A stretch of DNA of 60,000 bases from Neocallimastix lanati (nom. inval.) (lineage: Eukaryota > Neocallimastigomycota > Neocallimastigomycetes > Neocallimastigales > Neocallimastigaceae), in NCBI GenBank assembly GCA_016946835.1, contig JACVTC010000180.1, forward strand, positions 237,501 through 297,500, in the 5' to 3' direction. Numbering within the stretch: the stretch's first letter is position 1; every line of letters starts with the position of its first letter. Both the position numbers and the translations under genes were made by a program. The notes beneath the pieces were generated by a model. That model was not told the origin of the DNA. It did not search any database and saw only the letters and a program-made list of their open reading frames with translations. Below, in pieces: positions 1-19,453 of this stretch.

Positions 1-466
1 AATATATTAAATAACATATATTTATATTAAGTACTTTATTTAATTCTTATTTACTATTTACTATTTTATTAAAAGGGGTTAATAAAATTTAACAAAATTT
101 TTGATCTTTTTTTTTTTTAGGGTAAACAATTTTTATTATGGTATAAAATTATATATATATATAAATATTATTGATTTTCAGAATTTTATTTCTGTTTATT
201 ATGTTTTTTTTATTCTTATTTTTTTTGGTTTACGATTTTATTGCTATTTATAATTATAATGACTTTTATTTTAATAATTTAATATATTATCATGTTTTTA
301 TTATTGGAATTAATTTTATACTAAAAATAAACCTTTTTTCTTTTTAAAAATTTAATTTAATTTATTTATTTATTTTATTTTATTTTATTTTATTTTTATT
401 TTTTTTTTTTGATTAAAATAAAACAATAATGTAATAAATTTAATTGATTAAACTTTATATTACCCT

Positions 467-522
<56 letters not shown>

Positions 523-805
523 TTGTTGTTGTTGTTGATTTATGTTTTTTGATCTATGTTTATTGATCTATGTTTTTTTTATTAATTGGTTATATATATA
601 TATATATATTTTAATCCTTTTTTTAATTTATAAATATATATATCATTCATTTTAAAATTTATTTTAAAAATTATTGATAAGAGTAATTTTTGCGTAATAA
701 ATATAAAAAAAAAATAAAGTTATTTACATGCTGTTAGCATAATAGTTACAATCTAAAATTCGGTACTTTTTTGTTATTATAATTATTATCTTCTTAACTT
801 GTTAA
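1..805. other. AT-rich intergenic DNA with long poly-T tract
   Basis: No reading frame or RNA gene is visible. The stretch is nearly all A and T. It holds a run of about 45 T at roughly 476-521 followed by a few TTG triplets, and a TA dinucleotide run near 591-609. The last part is the 3' flank of the minus-strand gene that ends at 806. Confidence 0.8.
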
Positions 806-3019
806 TTAAACCAAAATAGTTTCATCTTCAAATGAAATATCTTTCAAATCAACACCTTCCTCATCATTAATATCAAGATCTGATAAATTTAATTGATCTA
901 ATATTTCTTCTAAATTATCACTATTTATATCTTCTGAACCACTTAATGTATTATCTTCTAATTCACTTAAATCAAGTATACTATTTATAGTATCATCTAT
1001 TAAAGAAGTTTCATCCAAATTATTCAAAATTTCAATATTATTATTATTATTTTCATATTGGTTGTTATCTTTTTCATTTAAGATTTCTAAAACTGTTTCT
1101 TTTTCAACAGCTGTAATATCATCCTTTTCTTCTTCATGAACAATTGAATTCAAATTAAATTTAATTTTATTTTCTGTTTCGTGATCAGAAGACAATAAAT
1201 TATATTTATTATTGTTATTATTTGATTCAAACGTTAAAATTTCATCTTCATCTTTTTCATCTTCTTTAATTTCTAATATATTAGAATAGCGTTTTTGCAT
1301 TTTTCTTAATGTTTTATCTTGACGTTGGGTTAACACATCTAGCTTGTAACGAAGTTTATTTAATTCAATTTCATTAGCAGAAGCAACATCTACAAGTTTA
1401 GTATGCCTTTGTTCAATATCTTCTCTAGCTTGTTTATGATTTTCAACCTTTTTATTTAATAAAGTAATTTCACGATGAGAAAGTTCATTTAATTTAGTTG
1501 ATTTATCCAATTTCTTCTTTAATTCAATTATTTCTTCATTTTTTTTTTTTAATTCTTCTTCCAACATTGCTAATCTTTGTAATTTGCTAGATTTTCGAGA
1601 CAATGAATTGCTATAATTATTTTTATTTTCTATTGAAATATTTCTTTTTCTTATTTCAACGTCAGAATATTCTTCAACTTTTTTCTCTCTAATATTAATT
1701 ACTTTATCATGTATATCGTCATTTTCATTTTCATCATCATTAAATGTTTGTTCATTCATTTTTAAAGTAATCAACTCATTTCTTAATTGATCTGAATAAA
1801 TCTTGGACTGTTCTAATTCTCTTGTAGTTTCTTGAAGTTTATTTTGAAGGACTTGAATTTCATATTTCAAATTTTTAACAATTGTACCTTCTAATTCTTC
1901 TATAGTTTCTTGTCTAACTTGTTTAATTTCTTTTTCTCTTGTTTCTTCTAATTTATATTGATATTGTTCAATATCTTGTTTCATTTGATTAATTTGTTGT
2001 AATTTTTGTTTATATAAACGTTGACTATTTTCAAGCTCGGCTCGCATGATATGAATTCTACTTTCTTTTAATGGTGACGATGATCTATTATTATAGATTC
2101 TTGAATTTCTATGAGGATTTCTTACTTCCAATGAACTTTTACTTCTTGGGGGTATATATGTGTTTGAATTAGGATTATAATTGCTATGAAAATTAGAGGA
2201 TCTTAATGAAAATACACTTTCACGATCATCTTCAGCAAAACTATCATATTTTTCATCAAATACACTATTTGGCAAAGAATTAACAGAATATACTGAATGA
2301 GCAGACGAAAAGTGTTGATCAAATCCATTTTCCATATCAATAGAACTACTAATAGAGGAATAACGTTTTGAATTGCTTCTTCTATAGCCATTATTTGTAT
2401 TAACATTTGGACTTGCACGACCAGAATAACCTTTTACACTGGAAGAAGAACTTACAACAGAAGATGGTGAAATTAATTCTAATTTTTCTTTCCATTGACT
2501 CATTCTTAACTGAATACGTTGAGTTCTTTGTTCGGGTGAATTATATGAAAGTTCGTTAGATCCTAAAGAATATCTTAATTTATTATCATTAATAGAAAAT
2601 TTTGTCGAATTATTATCTGAAGAATGATTATCCCATTCATCAATATGAGGTATTATATCTAACGGATTTAAAGATGTCATATCATTACCATTATCGAATG
2701 AAGTGGTTGGTGTAATATTTTGTGAAGAAATTGAATTATTATCTTTTTGATATTGCTGCTGCTGTTTTTGCCATAAAATAATATTATGATGTGAGGAAGG
2801 CGAAGTTACATCTTTTGAAGAACTAATAATATTAGTCGCTTGATTTGAAGGTTCACTGAAATATGCCGAATCGGTCGCAGTCAATTGTGACATACGTTTA
2901 TTTTTATTAAATCCCATAGCAGCATCATCTTCATCATCCGATAAAAATGAAAGTTCATCAGGTTTGCGATGTTGGTATCTCATTTGATTTGGTTGACTAT
3001 TCTCATAAAACGATATCAT
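806..3019 (-). CDS. Coiled-coil, serine/asparagine-rich protein of unknown function
   Basis: An intact single-exon frame of 737 codons. I do not recognise the family. Residues 1 to about 310 are low-complexity, rich in Ser, Asn and Tyr, with short acidic patches. From about 320 to 420 and again from about 485 to 590 the sequence is strongly heptad-like (runs of E, K, Q, L, I with no proline), typical of a long coiled coil. The last 130 residues are acidic and Asn-rich and end with alternating Leu/Asp/Glu motifs. There is no signal peptide or membrane segment. It could be a cytoskeletal, septal or spindle-associated scaffold, but that is a guess from composition only. The start is the first ATG of the open frame, and the DNA upstream becomes pure AT immediately. 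Unlike the other long genes in the window it has no introns. Confidence 0.8.
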   Translation of the reverse strand: MISFYENSQPNQMRYQHRKPDELSFLSDDEDDAAMGFNKNKRMSQLTATDSAYFSEPSNQATNIISSSKDVTSPSSHHNIILWQKQQQQYQKDNNSISSQNITPTTSFDNGNDMTSLNPLDIIPHIDEWDNHSSDNNSTKFSINDNKLRYSLGSNELSYNSPEQRTQRIQLRMSQWKEKLELISPSSVVSSSSSVKGYSGRASPNVNTNNGYRRSNSKRYSSISSSIDMENGFDQHFSSAHSVYSVNSLPNSVFDEKYDSFAEDDRESVFSLRSSNFHSNYNPNSNTYIPPRSKSSLEVRNPHRNSRIYNNRSSSPLKESRIHIMRAELENSQRLYKQKLQQINQMKQDIEQYQYKLEETREKEIKQVRQETIEELEGTIVKNLKYEIQVLQNKLQETTRELEQSKIYSDQLRNELITLKMNEQTFNDDENENDDIHDKVINIREKKVEEYSDVEIRKRNISIENKNNYSNSLSRKSSKLQRLAMLEEELKKKNEEIIELKKKLDKSTKLNELSHREITLLNKKVENHKQAREDIEQRHTKLVDVASANEIELNKLRYKLDVLTQRQDKTLRKMQKRYSNILEIKEDEKDEDEILTFESNNNNNKYNLLSSDHETENKIKFNLNSIVHEEEKDDITAVEKETVLEILNEKDNNQYENNNNNIEILNNLDETSLIDDTINSILDLSELEDNTLSGSEDINSDNLEEILDQLNLSDLDINDEEGVDLKDISFEDETILV

Positions 3020-3590
3020 TTTTACTTATTATAATATTGTTATATTATTATTATTTATATAAATGATATAAATATAAATTTTAAATAAAGTTATTAATAT
3101 TAAAAGTTTATATAATTATTCTTTAAATATTGCATATATCCATATTCTATTTATAATATTAATTCAATAATTTTTCTCTTAATTATTTTGAAATAAATTT
3201 TGAAAAAATATTTTTAAAACATTGTTCAAAATTCTATATGATTTTTATTTTAGTAATTATTTTAGTAATATATGATTTTATTATTAGTAATAAATATTTT
3301 TTTTTCTATCTGGAATATCTATTAATAATTTTATATTTTTATAAATAATATTTTTTTTTTTTTTTTTTTTTTTTTTTAGATGATAGTATTAATAAATTAA
3401 TTATGAAGAAAAATAATGAAAAAAATAAAAAAAAAAGATAAACGATGATTATCAAAAAATATATATATATTGTATCAATTATATAATGCAAAATTTGTTA
3501 TAATATGTTTTAAATTGTAGATAATATTTATAATTATAAATATTATAACAAAATTATTATAATAAGTTAAATTATTTAATTATTTAATTA

Positions 3591-3622
<32 letters not shown>

Positions 3623-5724
3623 TTTATTATAAAACAATATTTATCAAATTATAGCAAAATTAATTTATTGCATCTAAATAGAGTTGTATTTTAAAGTTTT
3701 ATTTTATTTTAAAAATTTAAATACTTTTTGATAAAAAATTAATAATTGATATTAGAATAAAGATTATTATGATATTTATGTTAATTTATTTTTAATAAAA
3801 TGTTTCATATGTATATGATAAATGATATTATATTATTGAAATTTATGTAAGAAATATATTATCTTTAAATCAAAACTTTCATTGAATTCCTGGATGCAAT
3901 AAATTTATTCAAATATTTGATAATTAAAAAAAAAAAAAAAAAAAAAAAAAGACTATAAAAATTAAAAAATATAAAAAAAGATAAAAAATTTATATTCAAA
4001 TTATATAATAAAAATTTGTATAAATAAATTTTTATATTAAAATTATTAGCATACTTCAAAATTTTAATAATATGTAAAAATTTATTAAAAATATAATTGT
4101 TAATTTCTTCTATATAATTTTAATATTATTAATTATATATCATTTTAATATAATATAATATTATTATTATTAAATCATTTTAAATATATAATAATAGTTT
4201 TAATAGTTAAACTATAATTTTCAATGAACTAATTTTATTAACATATCTTTACTATTATTCATAATAATTTGTTTTATTTTTTTATATTCTCTTTTTTTTT
4301 GTTTTATTTCTGTATTAATAAATTTGTATATTAAAATATATATATATTATTATTATTTTCTATTCACTTTCAAAAAAACTTTTATAAATATATTTTTAAT
4401 ATTTAATTAAAAAAAAAATATTTATAAATTTATTATTTTATAAATTATTCAATAGATTAATTAATAAAGCATTTCTATTTTTTTATATTTGTTAAAGTTG
4501 AAAAATAAATAGAATAAAAATTTAATATATGGTATAATATATTACTTTATTTATATTAAATATAAAGATAAATTAATTTATATATATTTCTTACTTATAT
4601 TCCTCAAGTTTGATTCATTACCATTAATTAAATAATATAATATTTTATATTGAAAAATTATATTAATATTATATAATATATAATTGTAATATATTAAATT
4701 ATAATCTATTTCTGTACGACAATAATAAACCTTAAAAGATAAATTTCAAAAAAAAAAAAGTTATATATAAAATGTATTATAGGGTTTAGTGTTTTATTGC
4801 AATATAGATTATATAGATAAATAGATTAGTGCATTTCACAATGTGGCTTATAGTATATTTTAAATAAAGCCATACATTTTTTTCTTTTTTAAATAAATGT
4901 AAATAAATAAATAAATAAATAAATAAAAATAAATATAACTTCTTTATTTTTTTTTCATAAACACATTATTTATAATAAATAAATTAAATATTAAATATTA
5001 ATATTATTTAAACAAAAAATATTAAAATATTTTTTAAATATTATTTTTTTATTATTTTAACAAAAAATACTAACATATTTTTTTTAAAATGAAGTATTAT
5101 TAAATATTATTTTAAATTAAAATATTTTTTTAAAATTACATATTATTAAATATTATTTCATTATTTTATTATATATTAAAAATTCAAAATTTATTTATCT
5201 AAAATAATTTAAGCTACTTTATATCAACAGTTTCTAAAGTACGCCATATTTTATATAAAGCCACATTCCGAAATAAAAAATTTATATAAATATTAATATT
5301 TATATACTTTATATTGTAATTATATAAAAGGTTAAATGAAGATAATATATTTATATAATTATAAAAAAATTTATTTCAAAAAAAATTTTATTTCAGAAAA
5401 TATACAACCATTAATTAATCATGAAATGGATATAAAGTATTTTATAATATTAATATTTTTTTACTAAAAATATTTTAGATAAAAATAAAATTTATATGAT
5501 AATAATAATAATAATAATAATAAAATAAGAGATATTAGATATTAGATATAATTTATATAATTATTTATTCAATGAAATAAATATTATATTCATATCTATA
5601 TTTTTATAATATGATAATAATTAAGAATAATGAATAAATTCTGCAAAGATTATATAACTAATAATAATATTATTATTATATTATAATTATTATTTTTATA
5701 TTTATTATTAAATATTTTAATTAA
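3020..5724. other. AT-rich intergenic DNA, no gene seen
   Basis: About 2.7 kb of A/T-only DNA with homopolymers (poly-T near 3351-3377, poly-A near 3927-3950) and TTA or TAAA microsatellites. Small open frames here are made of low-complexity Phe/Ile/Leu/Asn codons and look accidental. Two opposed copies of a 13-14 bp GC-containing word lie at 4840-4852 and 5254-5267 and are listed separately. Confidence 0.7.
4840..5267. repeat. Possible MITE-like inverted repeat pair
   Basis: The word AATGTGGCTTATA at 4840-4852 is mirrored by TATAAAGCCACATT at 5254-5267, with one inserted A. These are among the few G/C-bearing words in an otherwise A/T-only region. The 400 bp between them is non-coding. A further AATGTGGCTT stands alone at 8001-8010. 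This could be a decayed miniature inverted-repeat element, but no target-site duplication is evident and chance is possible. Confidence 0.25.
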
Positions 5725-6576
5725 TTATTCAGTAAAAAGTTTTATTCCAGAAAGCATTTTATGTAATTTATGTTCGTCAAATGGTAAATATTCTGAAATT
5801 GTAAATCCTACCACATCAGAATTACTTGTTATGACATTTAGTACTTCTGCTAATTTATCCATCTTCATTTTACCACCACCTGATCCATCTCCAACTAATT
5901 CGGGATTTGCGAAATAGGTGGAATGGAAAAAGTGTTCATCCAAAACATCAATATCGAAATGAATAAGAATATGGTCAAATCTTGATATAAAATTTTTAAT
6001 TTCTTCATCAGATACAAATTCTTTATCTTGTATTTTGTATTTAACACCAACATCTTTAAGAAATTTTTCTTGATAATCATGAAGTCCTTGTAATCCAACA
6101 TAAAGTATTTCATCGGATTTAAATTTTTTATTTTTCATTTTTGATGATAATTGCTCTGCACCATATCCTAATAAGCTTCCTAATACCATAGCATGAGCAT
6201 TTGGATAACCATTATTTATTGTTGAAACATCAGGATGTGCATCAATCCAAATAATACCTATATTTTTATATAATCCATGAAGATAATCAAATGGGGCTAA
6301 TGATACCATACAATTACCACCAATTGTAATAATACGATCTGGCTTTGCTTCTTCAATTTTTTTTTGAGCATTTTGTATTCCAGCTAATACTTCTTCTTCT
6401 GCCCAAATACCATTTGTAACAGCTTTTTCTTTACCATCTGGAGGTAAAACATCTACTTTAATTAATGGTTGATTTAGGTTTGCAGGAAGTATATACTGAA
6501 GCAAATTTGCTCCAAAATAATACGTTTCAAGACCGCCACTTACATAATCTGGATATAAAAGCCTTATAGTTTTCAT
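5725..6576 (-). CDS. Arginase/agmatinase-fold family protein
   Basis: An intact single-exon protein of 283 residues, about the usual length for the ureohydrolase (arginase, agmatinase, formimidoylglutamase) fold. Recognisable metal-site blocks are DAHPD at 112-116, NAHAMVLG at 126-133 and HFDIDVLD at 206-213. The first block, normally GGDH, reads GGNC at 86-89, so the usual first manganese-binding His is Cys. The usual acidic residue before it is Asn. The C-terminal part (GDGSGGGKMKMDKL, then a GFTISEYLP block) matches the substrate-side helix and the family-typical final strand. The family hydrolyses guanidino compounds with two Mn ions, but here the metal site is atypical, so the substrate cannot be named. 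The lack of introns in an intron-rich genome is compatible with acquisition from bacteria, though P0 here is intronless too. No signal peptide. Confidence 0.85.
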   Translation of the reverse strand: MKTIRLLYPDYVSGGLETYYFGANLLQYILPANLNQPLIKVDVLPPDGKEKAVTNGIWAEEEVLAGIQNAQKKIEEAKPDRIITIGGNCMVSLAPFDYLHGLYKNIGIIWIDAHPDVSTINNGYPNAHAMVLGSLLGYGAEQLSSKMKNKKFKSDEILYVGLQGLHDYQEKFLKDVGVKYKIQDKEFVSDEEIKNFISRFDHILIHFDIDVLDEHFFHSTYFANPELVGDGSGGGKMKMDKLAEVLNVITSNSDVVGFTISEYLPFDEHKLHKMLSGIKLFTE

Positions 6577-8844
6577 TATTTTAAATTGTAAATTAATCTA
6601 TCTATATATATCATATAATTTTAAAAAAAATTATTTTAGAATAAAAATTGATTATTCAAATGATATTAAAAAATATCTGAATAAATTATAACAATGATTC
6701 TTGAATTTGATAATTATAAAATACAAATATAATGTAAGAATGAATAATAAATAATAATATATAAATTTCAATTTTTTTAATGCTTTTTTTAAAATTTAAA
6801 AATAATTATTTAAATTTAATAAAGAATTGTTACTATTAATATCTAATTATCTTTATATATAATAATTATAATTATAAAAATATTAATATTATTTAGCGTT
6901 TAAAAATTTATTAAAATATAATTACAATATTTCAATTATTTGTTAGATGTTTCAATGATCTTTTTATGAATTTTATTTTAAACTAAAATATCAAATAAAA
7001 AAATTATATATATTATCAGAATATGTGAATTAAGTTTAATGTATTAAAATGTAATACATTAAATGTAATGTATAAACAATAATGCACTTGTATAAATTGA
7101 ATGTAACATGTAAAATTAACTATTAACAACTCTTTATAATAAATAAAAAGTTGGCTTAATATGATATAAATCTTATTTTTTTAACATATAAAAATAAATG
7201 AATTTTAAATATTTAAATTTTTGTTGTAATTAAATGAATAATTAATTATAAGTAACGTCTCCCGTTTTATTAGAATCTAATATATAGAAGACAAAGTCAA
7301 AAAATAGATATTAGCCATCATATATTTTTTAAAAAATTTATAAGAATTAAATGAAAAAAAAATATTATAGAATCAAAAAAATGAAATATAAAATTATATA
7401 AAATGTTTTTGCTAAATACATTTATTTTAAATGTACATATTATTAAAATTTACCAAGATGAATAAATAAATAAAAAAAAAAAGAGGTATAAAAAACAATA
7501 TTAATCATATTCAATAATAATAATTAACAATGTTTATACTCTATAAAAAAAATTATATATATATATATATATATATAGTTTTTTTTTTTTTTTTTTTTTT
7601 TTTGAATAGTTTTTTTTTTTAAGATTATAATTGACTTAACATGTATTAATTATTACAAAAAAATTATATATTTTTAAGAAATAATTGACTTAGCATATAT
7701 CATGATATATGTATAAAATAATTTTTAATTTTAAATATAAAATAAAAATATTTACATCTGATTTAATTTTAAATATAAAATAAAAATATTTACAAAGTTT
7801 AATTAAATCAGATTTGTTAATATAAAAAGTAGAATTATATTTCCTATATTTGTCTTTATAAATAATTGTATAACAAAATGAATAATAATATATGAAATAA
7901 AAATATTCAAATCTTAATTAATATAAAATAGTTTTTATTATTCAAACATAAATTAATGTCATAAATCAAATTTAATCTAATGATTTTATAATGTTTTTAA
8001 AATGTGGCTTGATTTTTTAATACTAATTATATTTATAATTAATAATAAATTTTAGAACATAAATCAATACTTTTAATTATATTCTTATTATTTTATATTT
8101 ATATTTATATTTATATAGTTATTAAATAATACTTAATATAAAATTCATTTAATAGTTTATTTTGATCATAAGAACAACTAATCAAATAGTTAATTCTAAC
8201 TAAATAACATAAAAATAAAACATTTTTATGAACAAAGAGACGTGTAAGTAAGTAATTGAATGTGTAAGAAAGTTATTAGATAGTTTTTAAATGTTTAGTC
8301 AAGTATAATTATTTTAATTATTTTACTTTCTAATAGTACCTCGAACTTTTGAGTTGTATATCATATGACATATATAATAATAGATACAAATAATAATATA
8401 TGACATTAATAATATTATATAATAATAATTATATAACAATAATTATATAACAATAATTATAATTGTAATATATATTAATTTTAATTTAATTATATTATAA
8501 GTTTTAAAAACGTTAATGGTATAGAAAATAACATGAATGAAGTTTTACATTAAACTCTATCATTATTTTTTTTTTTTCCATAAATATATTAACTGATTTA
8601 ATCATTTATTATTAATAATATTTTTTATATTTTCTAAAAAAATAAAATTATTATAACCATTATTTTATATATTTATTTTATGTATTTTTTAAATATATAA
8701 AATTATTTATATTAAGGATTTATAAATTATAAAAAAGAAAAAAATAAAACAAAGATAAAAATTAATTGAAAATAAATTACCAACTTATTTAATTATATTA
8801 ATAAAATTTTATAAAAAATAAATTTATATCTATCTCTCATTAAT
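6577..8844. other. AT-rich intergenic DNA
   Basis: No gene is visible. The region has TA and poly-T tracts near 7555-7605. A short tandem duplication of about 37 bp lies around 7726-7797, where the words TTTAATTTTAAATATAAAAT and AAAATATTTACA occur twice. A lone AATGTGGCTT word sits at 8001-8010. Confidence 0.7.
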
Positions 8845-9088
8845 ATATGGCATACGATAAACGTCGTTACATGTCTACCCGGAGCTGAATTCCCTATACA
8901 TTCCTCATATATCTCCATTGACCACGATCATCGGAACGGGAACCATTAACTCCCCTCGGTTGGGTGAATAATCAGCAGAGGGAAAGCTCTTTGGTTACCA
9001 CTGTGATTGTATGATATCCCAGGATAGAAAATTATTGTGGTTATTTGATACTATGTCGGGGATTCGTACCCGGCATCTACAGTATTAT
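8845..9088. other. Isolated GC-rich non-coding island (possible SINE or structured RNA)
   Basis: About 240 bp with near-normal GC stands out sharply from surrounding DNA that is almost pure A/T. All six frames carry stops, so it is not an intact gene. On the minus strand the word GGTACGAATCC differs by one base from the pol III B-box consensus GGTTCGANTCC, and it can form a T-arm-like hairpin. However, no A-box or complete tRNA cloverleaf could be drawn. The plus-strand end runs into a stretch of about 13 A, like the tail of a short retroposon. Direct and inverted words inside (GGAACGGGAACC; AGAGGGAAAGCTCT) suggest secondary structure. It could be a SINE, a non-coding RNA gene, or a fragment of a mobile element. 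Strand is not decided. Confidence 0.4.
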
Positions 9089-9558
<470 letters not shown>

Positions 9559-10860
9559 TTATACTATTTCTTCATCATTTATTCTCATTGATAAAATACA
9601 TATTCGTTTGTAAAATGCTACTCCATACTTTATAATGATTTTGTATTTTTCTTTATACGATTCTTTATAAAACTTTTCTTCAATTTGTTTTATGCTATTT
9701 TGACTCATATAAGAAAACACGCTGTTATTATTATTTCATTATTTACTATTTTGTCTCAATTATAATTATTTTTATTTTCATTATCTTTATTTATAAATGA
9801 AAATCTAAACATCCATATTGTATTTTAGCTTCAGCATGTAAATTTTCAATACCTACATATGAAAATGATTACATTAATATGATTTGATAAATACTTTCAC
9901 AATGGCTTGTAATATTACTATCTTCATATATGGAATCTTCATTCTATACTTTTGCCAGTTTAGAACTAAAATTTATAAGATAATAATGTAATTTTTTTGA
10001 AATTTTATTAACTTCATTTTTAAAAAATCCATCAACGTATGATTTAAAATATTCATTATTTATATTCAATTTAAAATATTTATCATTTTCTATATAAATA
10101 ATAAATAATTGTTTAAATCTATTTTTTTTTTTTTCTTCTTTATTTAGTATTTTTAAAATATACTTATTATCATTTTTGACATTGTTCTTGTCATTATTAC
10201 ATAGTTATCATTATTATTACTATTAATATTAATATTACTATTTTTAGACTCGGTAAGCAAAACCTCTATACAATTAATTGTTAAATATCCTGAATAGACC
10301 AATCAATAAATACCATACTTCACTTTCTAGTATTTCTTCATTGGAATTAATTTCTGAATAGAATTAACACTTATAATAGGAATAAAACCAATTTTTTATA
10401 TGGAATATTTTTTTTAAAAAAGTTTTGATAAGAATATCATCTTTTTATCTTTCTTAACTACGTTAAAAATAATAAAATAATAAAATATTATATCATAGTA
10501 ATTAATTTTAATTTAATTTAGTTTTTTTTTTTTTTTTTTTAAAAAATGTTTTATAATAAAGAATTTGCACTATTCAAAACACCTTTTTCCATTTCCTTAA
10601 TATGTAATTCATCATTCTGAAATTTTACATTCAACACAATAATAATAAACATCATCCTTAAAAAAATAGTTCATTGATCAAAGAATATTAGTTTTCAAAA
10701 AATATATTTTCAATATCAGCAACCTTATTTTTAACAAAATTGTATCTATAAAAAAACATTCATTACTATAAAACAAATTTATAGAGCAATTAGTCTATTT
10801 GCTTATTTATCCTATTTTCATAATTTGAATTGATATTAATTATGATTTCTTCTTTAATGT
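9559..10860 (-). pseudogene. Decayed protein-coding gene, family not recognised
   Basis: On the minus strand a series of short, non-repetitive, protein-like frames follows one another with stops and frame changes between them. They include EEILESEVWYLLIGLFR (around 10290-10345), a frame with NEYFKSYVDGFFKNEV near 10010-10060 that ends in a stop, a further stretch reading SFSYVGIENLHAEAKIQYG, and a final 49-residue open piece at 9559-9708. Codon use resembles real genes here (Glu, Lys, Asp, mixed hydrophobics) rather than the Phe/Ile/Leu of random AT DNA. I read this as one gene broken by several nonsense and frameshift mutations. Introns could explain some breaks, but no consistent donor/acceptor set was found. 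Function unknown. Confidence 0.45.
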
Positions 10861-11122
10861 TAAAAAAATATATTTATATTGATACTCAACAATTAAGTCC
10901 ATTTTTTTAAAAAAATTTATGTACATATTTTAAATATACATAAAATTTCAAAAATCATGCAATCAAAATTTATAATATTTATTGATATAACAATTAAAAA
11001 ATCAAAACATAAATATAGAAAATTTAAATATATTGAATAATATTTATTATTATTTACGATAGATTAATTAATTTTAATAATATTTATAATTCATTTTATT
11101 ACTAATATTACTTTAAATTATC

Positions 11123-19066
<7,944 letters not shown>

Positions 19067-19453
19067 TATGCTATTAAAATATTTATATGTAATTTTCTTT
19101 TTCTTTTCTTTTTTAAAAAAATTATATTAATTTAAAATTAATTTAAAAAATGAGAACGTTCATATAAAATATTGTTATATATTAAAAATAAAATTATCAA
19201 AAATACTTGAAATAAAAATTTATTATTTTTAAAATTTCATTAAATTATATTAATTATTAATCTTTTAAATATTATATATTAATTTATAATTATTGTGTTA
19301 TTCTTTAAAATTATTAGTATTATAATTTTCAACCAGACAAAACAGTGTAATAAATACCTATTTAATTATTAAATCTATCAATAATTAAAATTATTAATTA
19401 TTTTACAGCCCCATTATTAATTTTATTCATTCATTTATTCATTCATTTATTAA
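19067..19453. other. RAD50 5' flank
   Basis: AT-rich DNA between the RAD50 start codon and the retroelement fragment upstream of it. It presumably carries the RAD50 promoter. No specific element could be identified. A few ATTCATTC-type tetranucleotide repeats lie near 19425-19450. Confidence 0.5.

Noticed and set aside
3865-4059. 64-codon Phe-rich frame and similar frames at 25982, 33697 and 52189
   Set aside because: They are low-complexity readings of poly-A/T DNA with no conserved residues or gene context.
9050-9088. tRNA gene
   Set aside because: Only a T-arm-like hairpin is present. No matching acceptor stem, D-arm or anticodon arm could be found on either strand.
8845-9088. Hammerhead or 5S rRNA identity for the GC-rich island
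   Set aside because: The invariant core words of the hammerhead (CTGATGA, GAAA in context) and the 5S internal promoter layout are absent.
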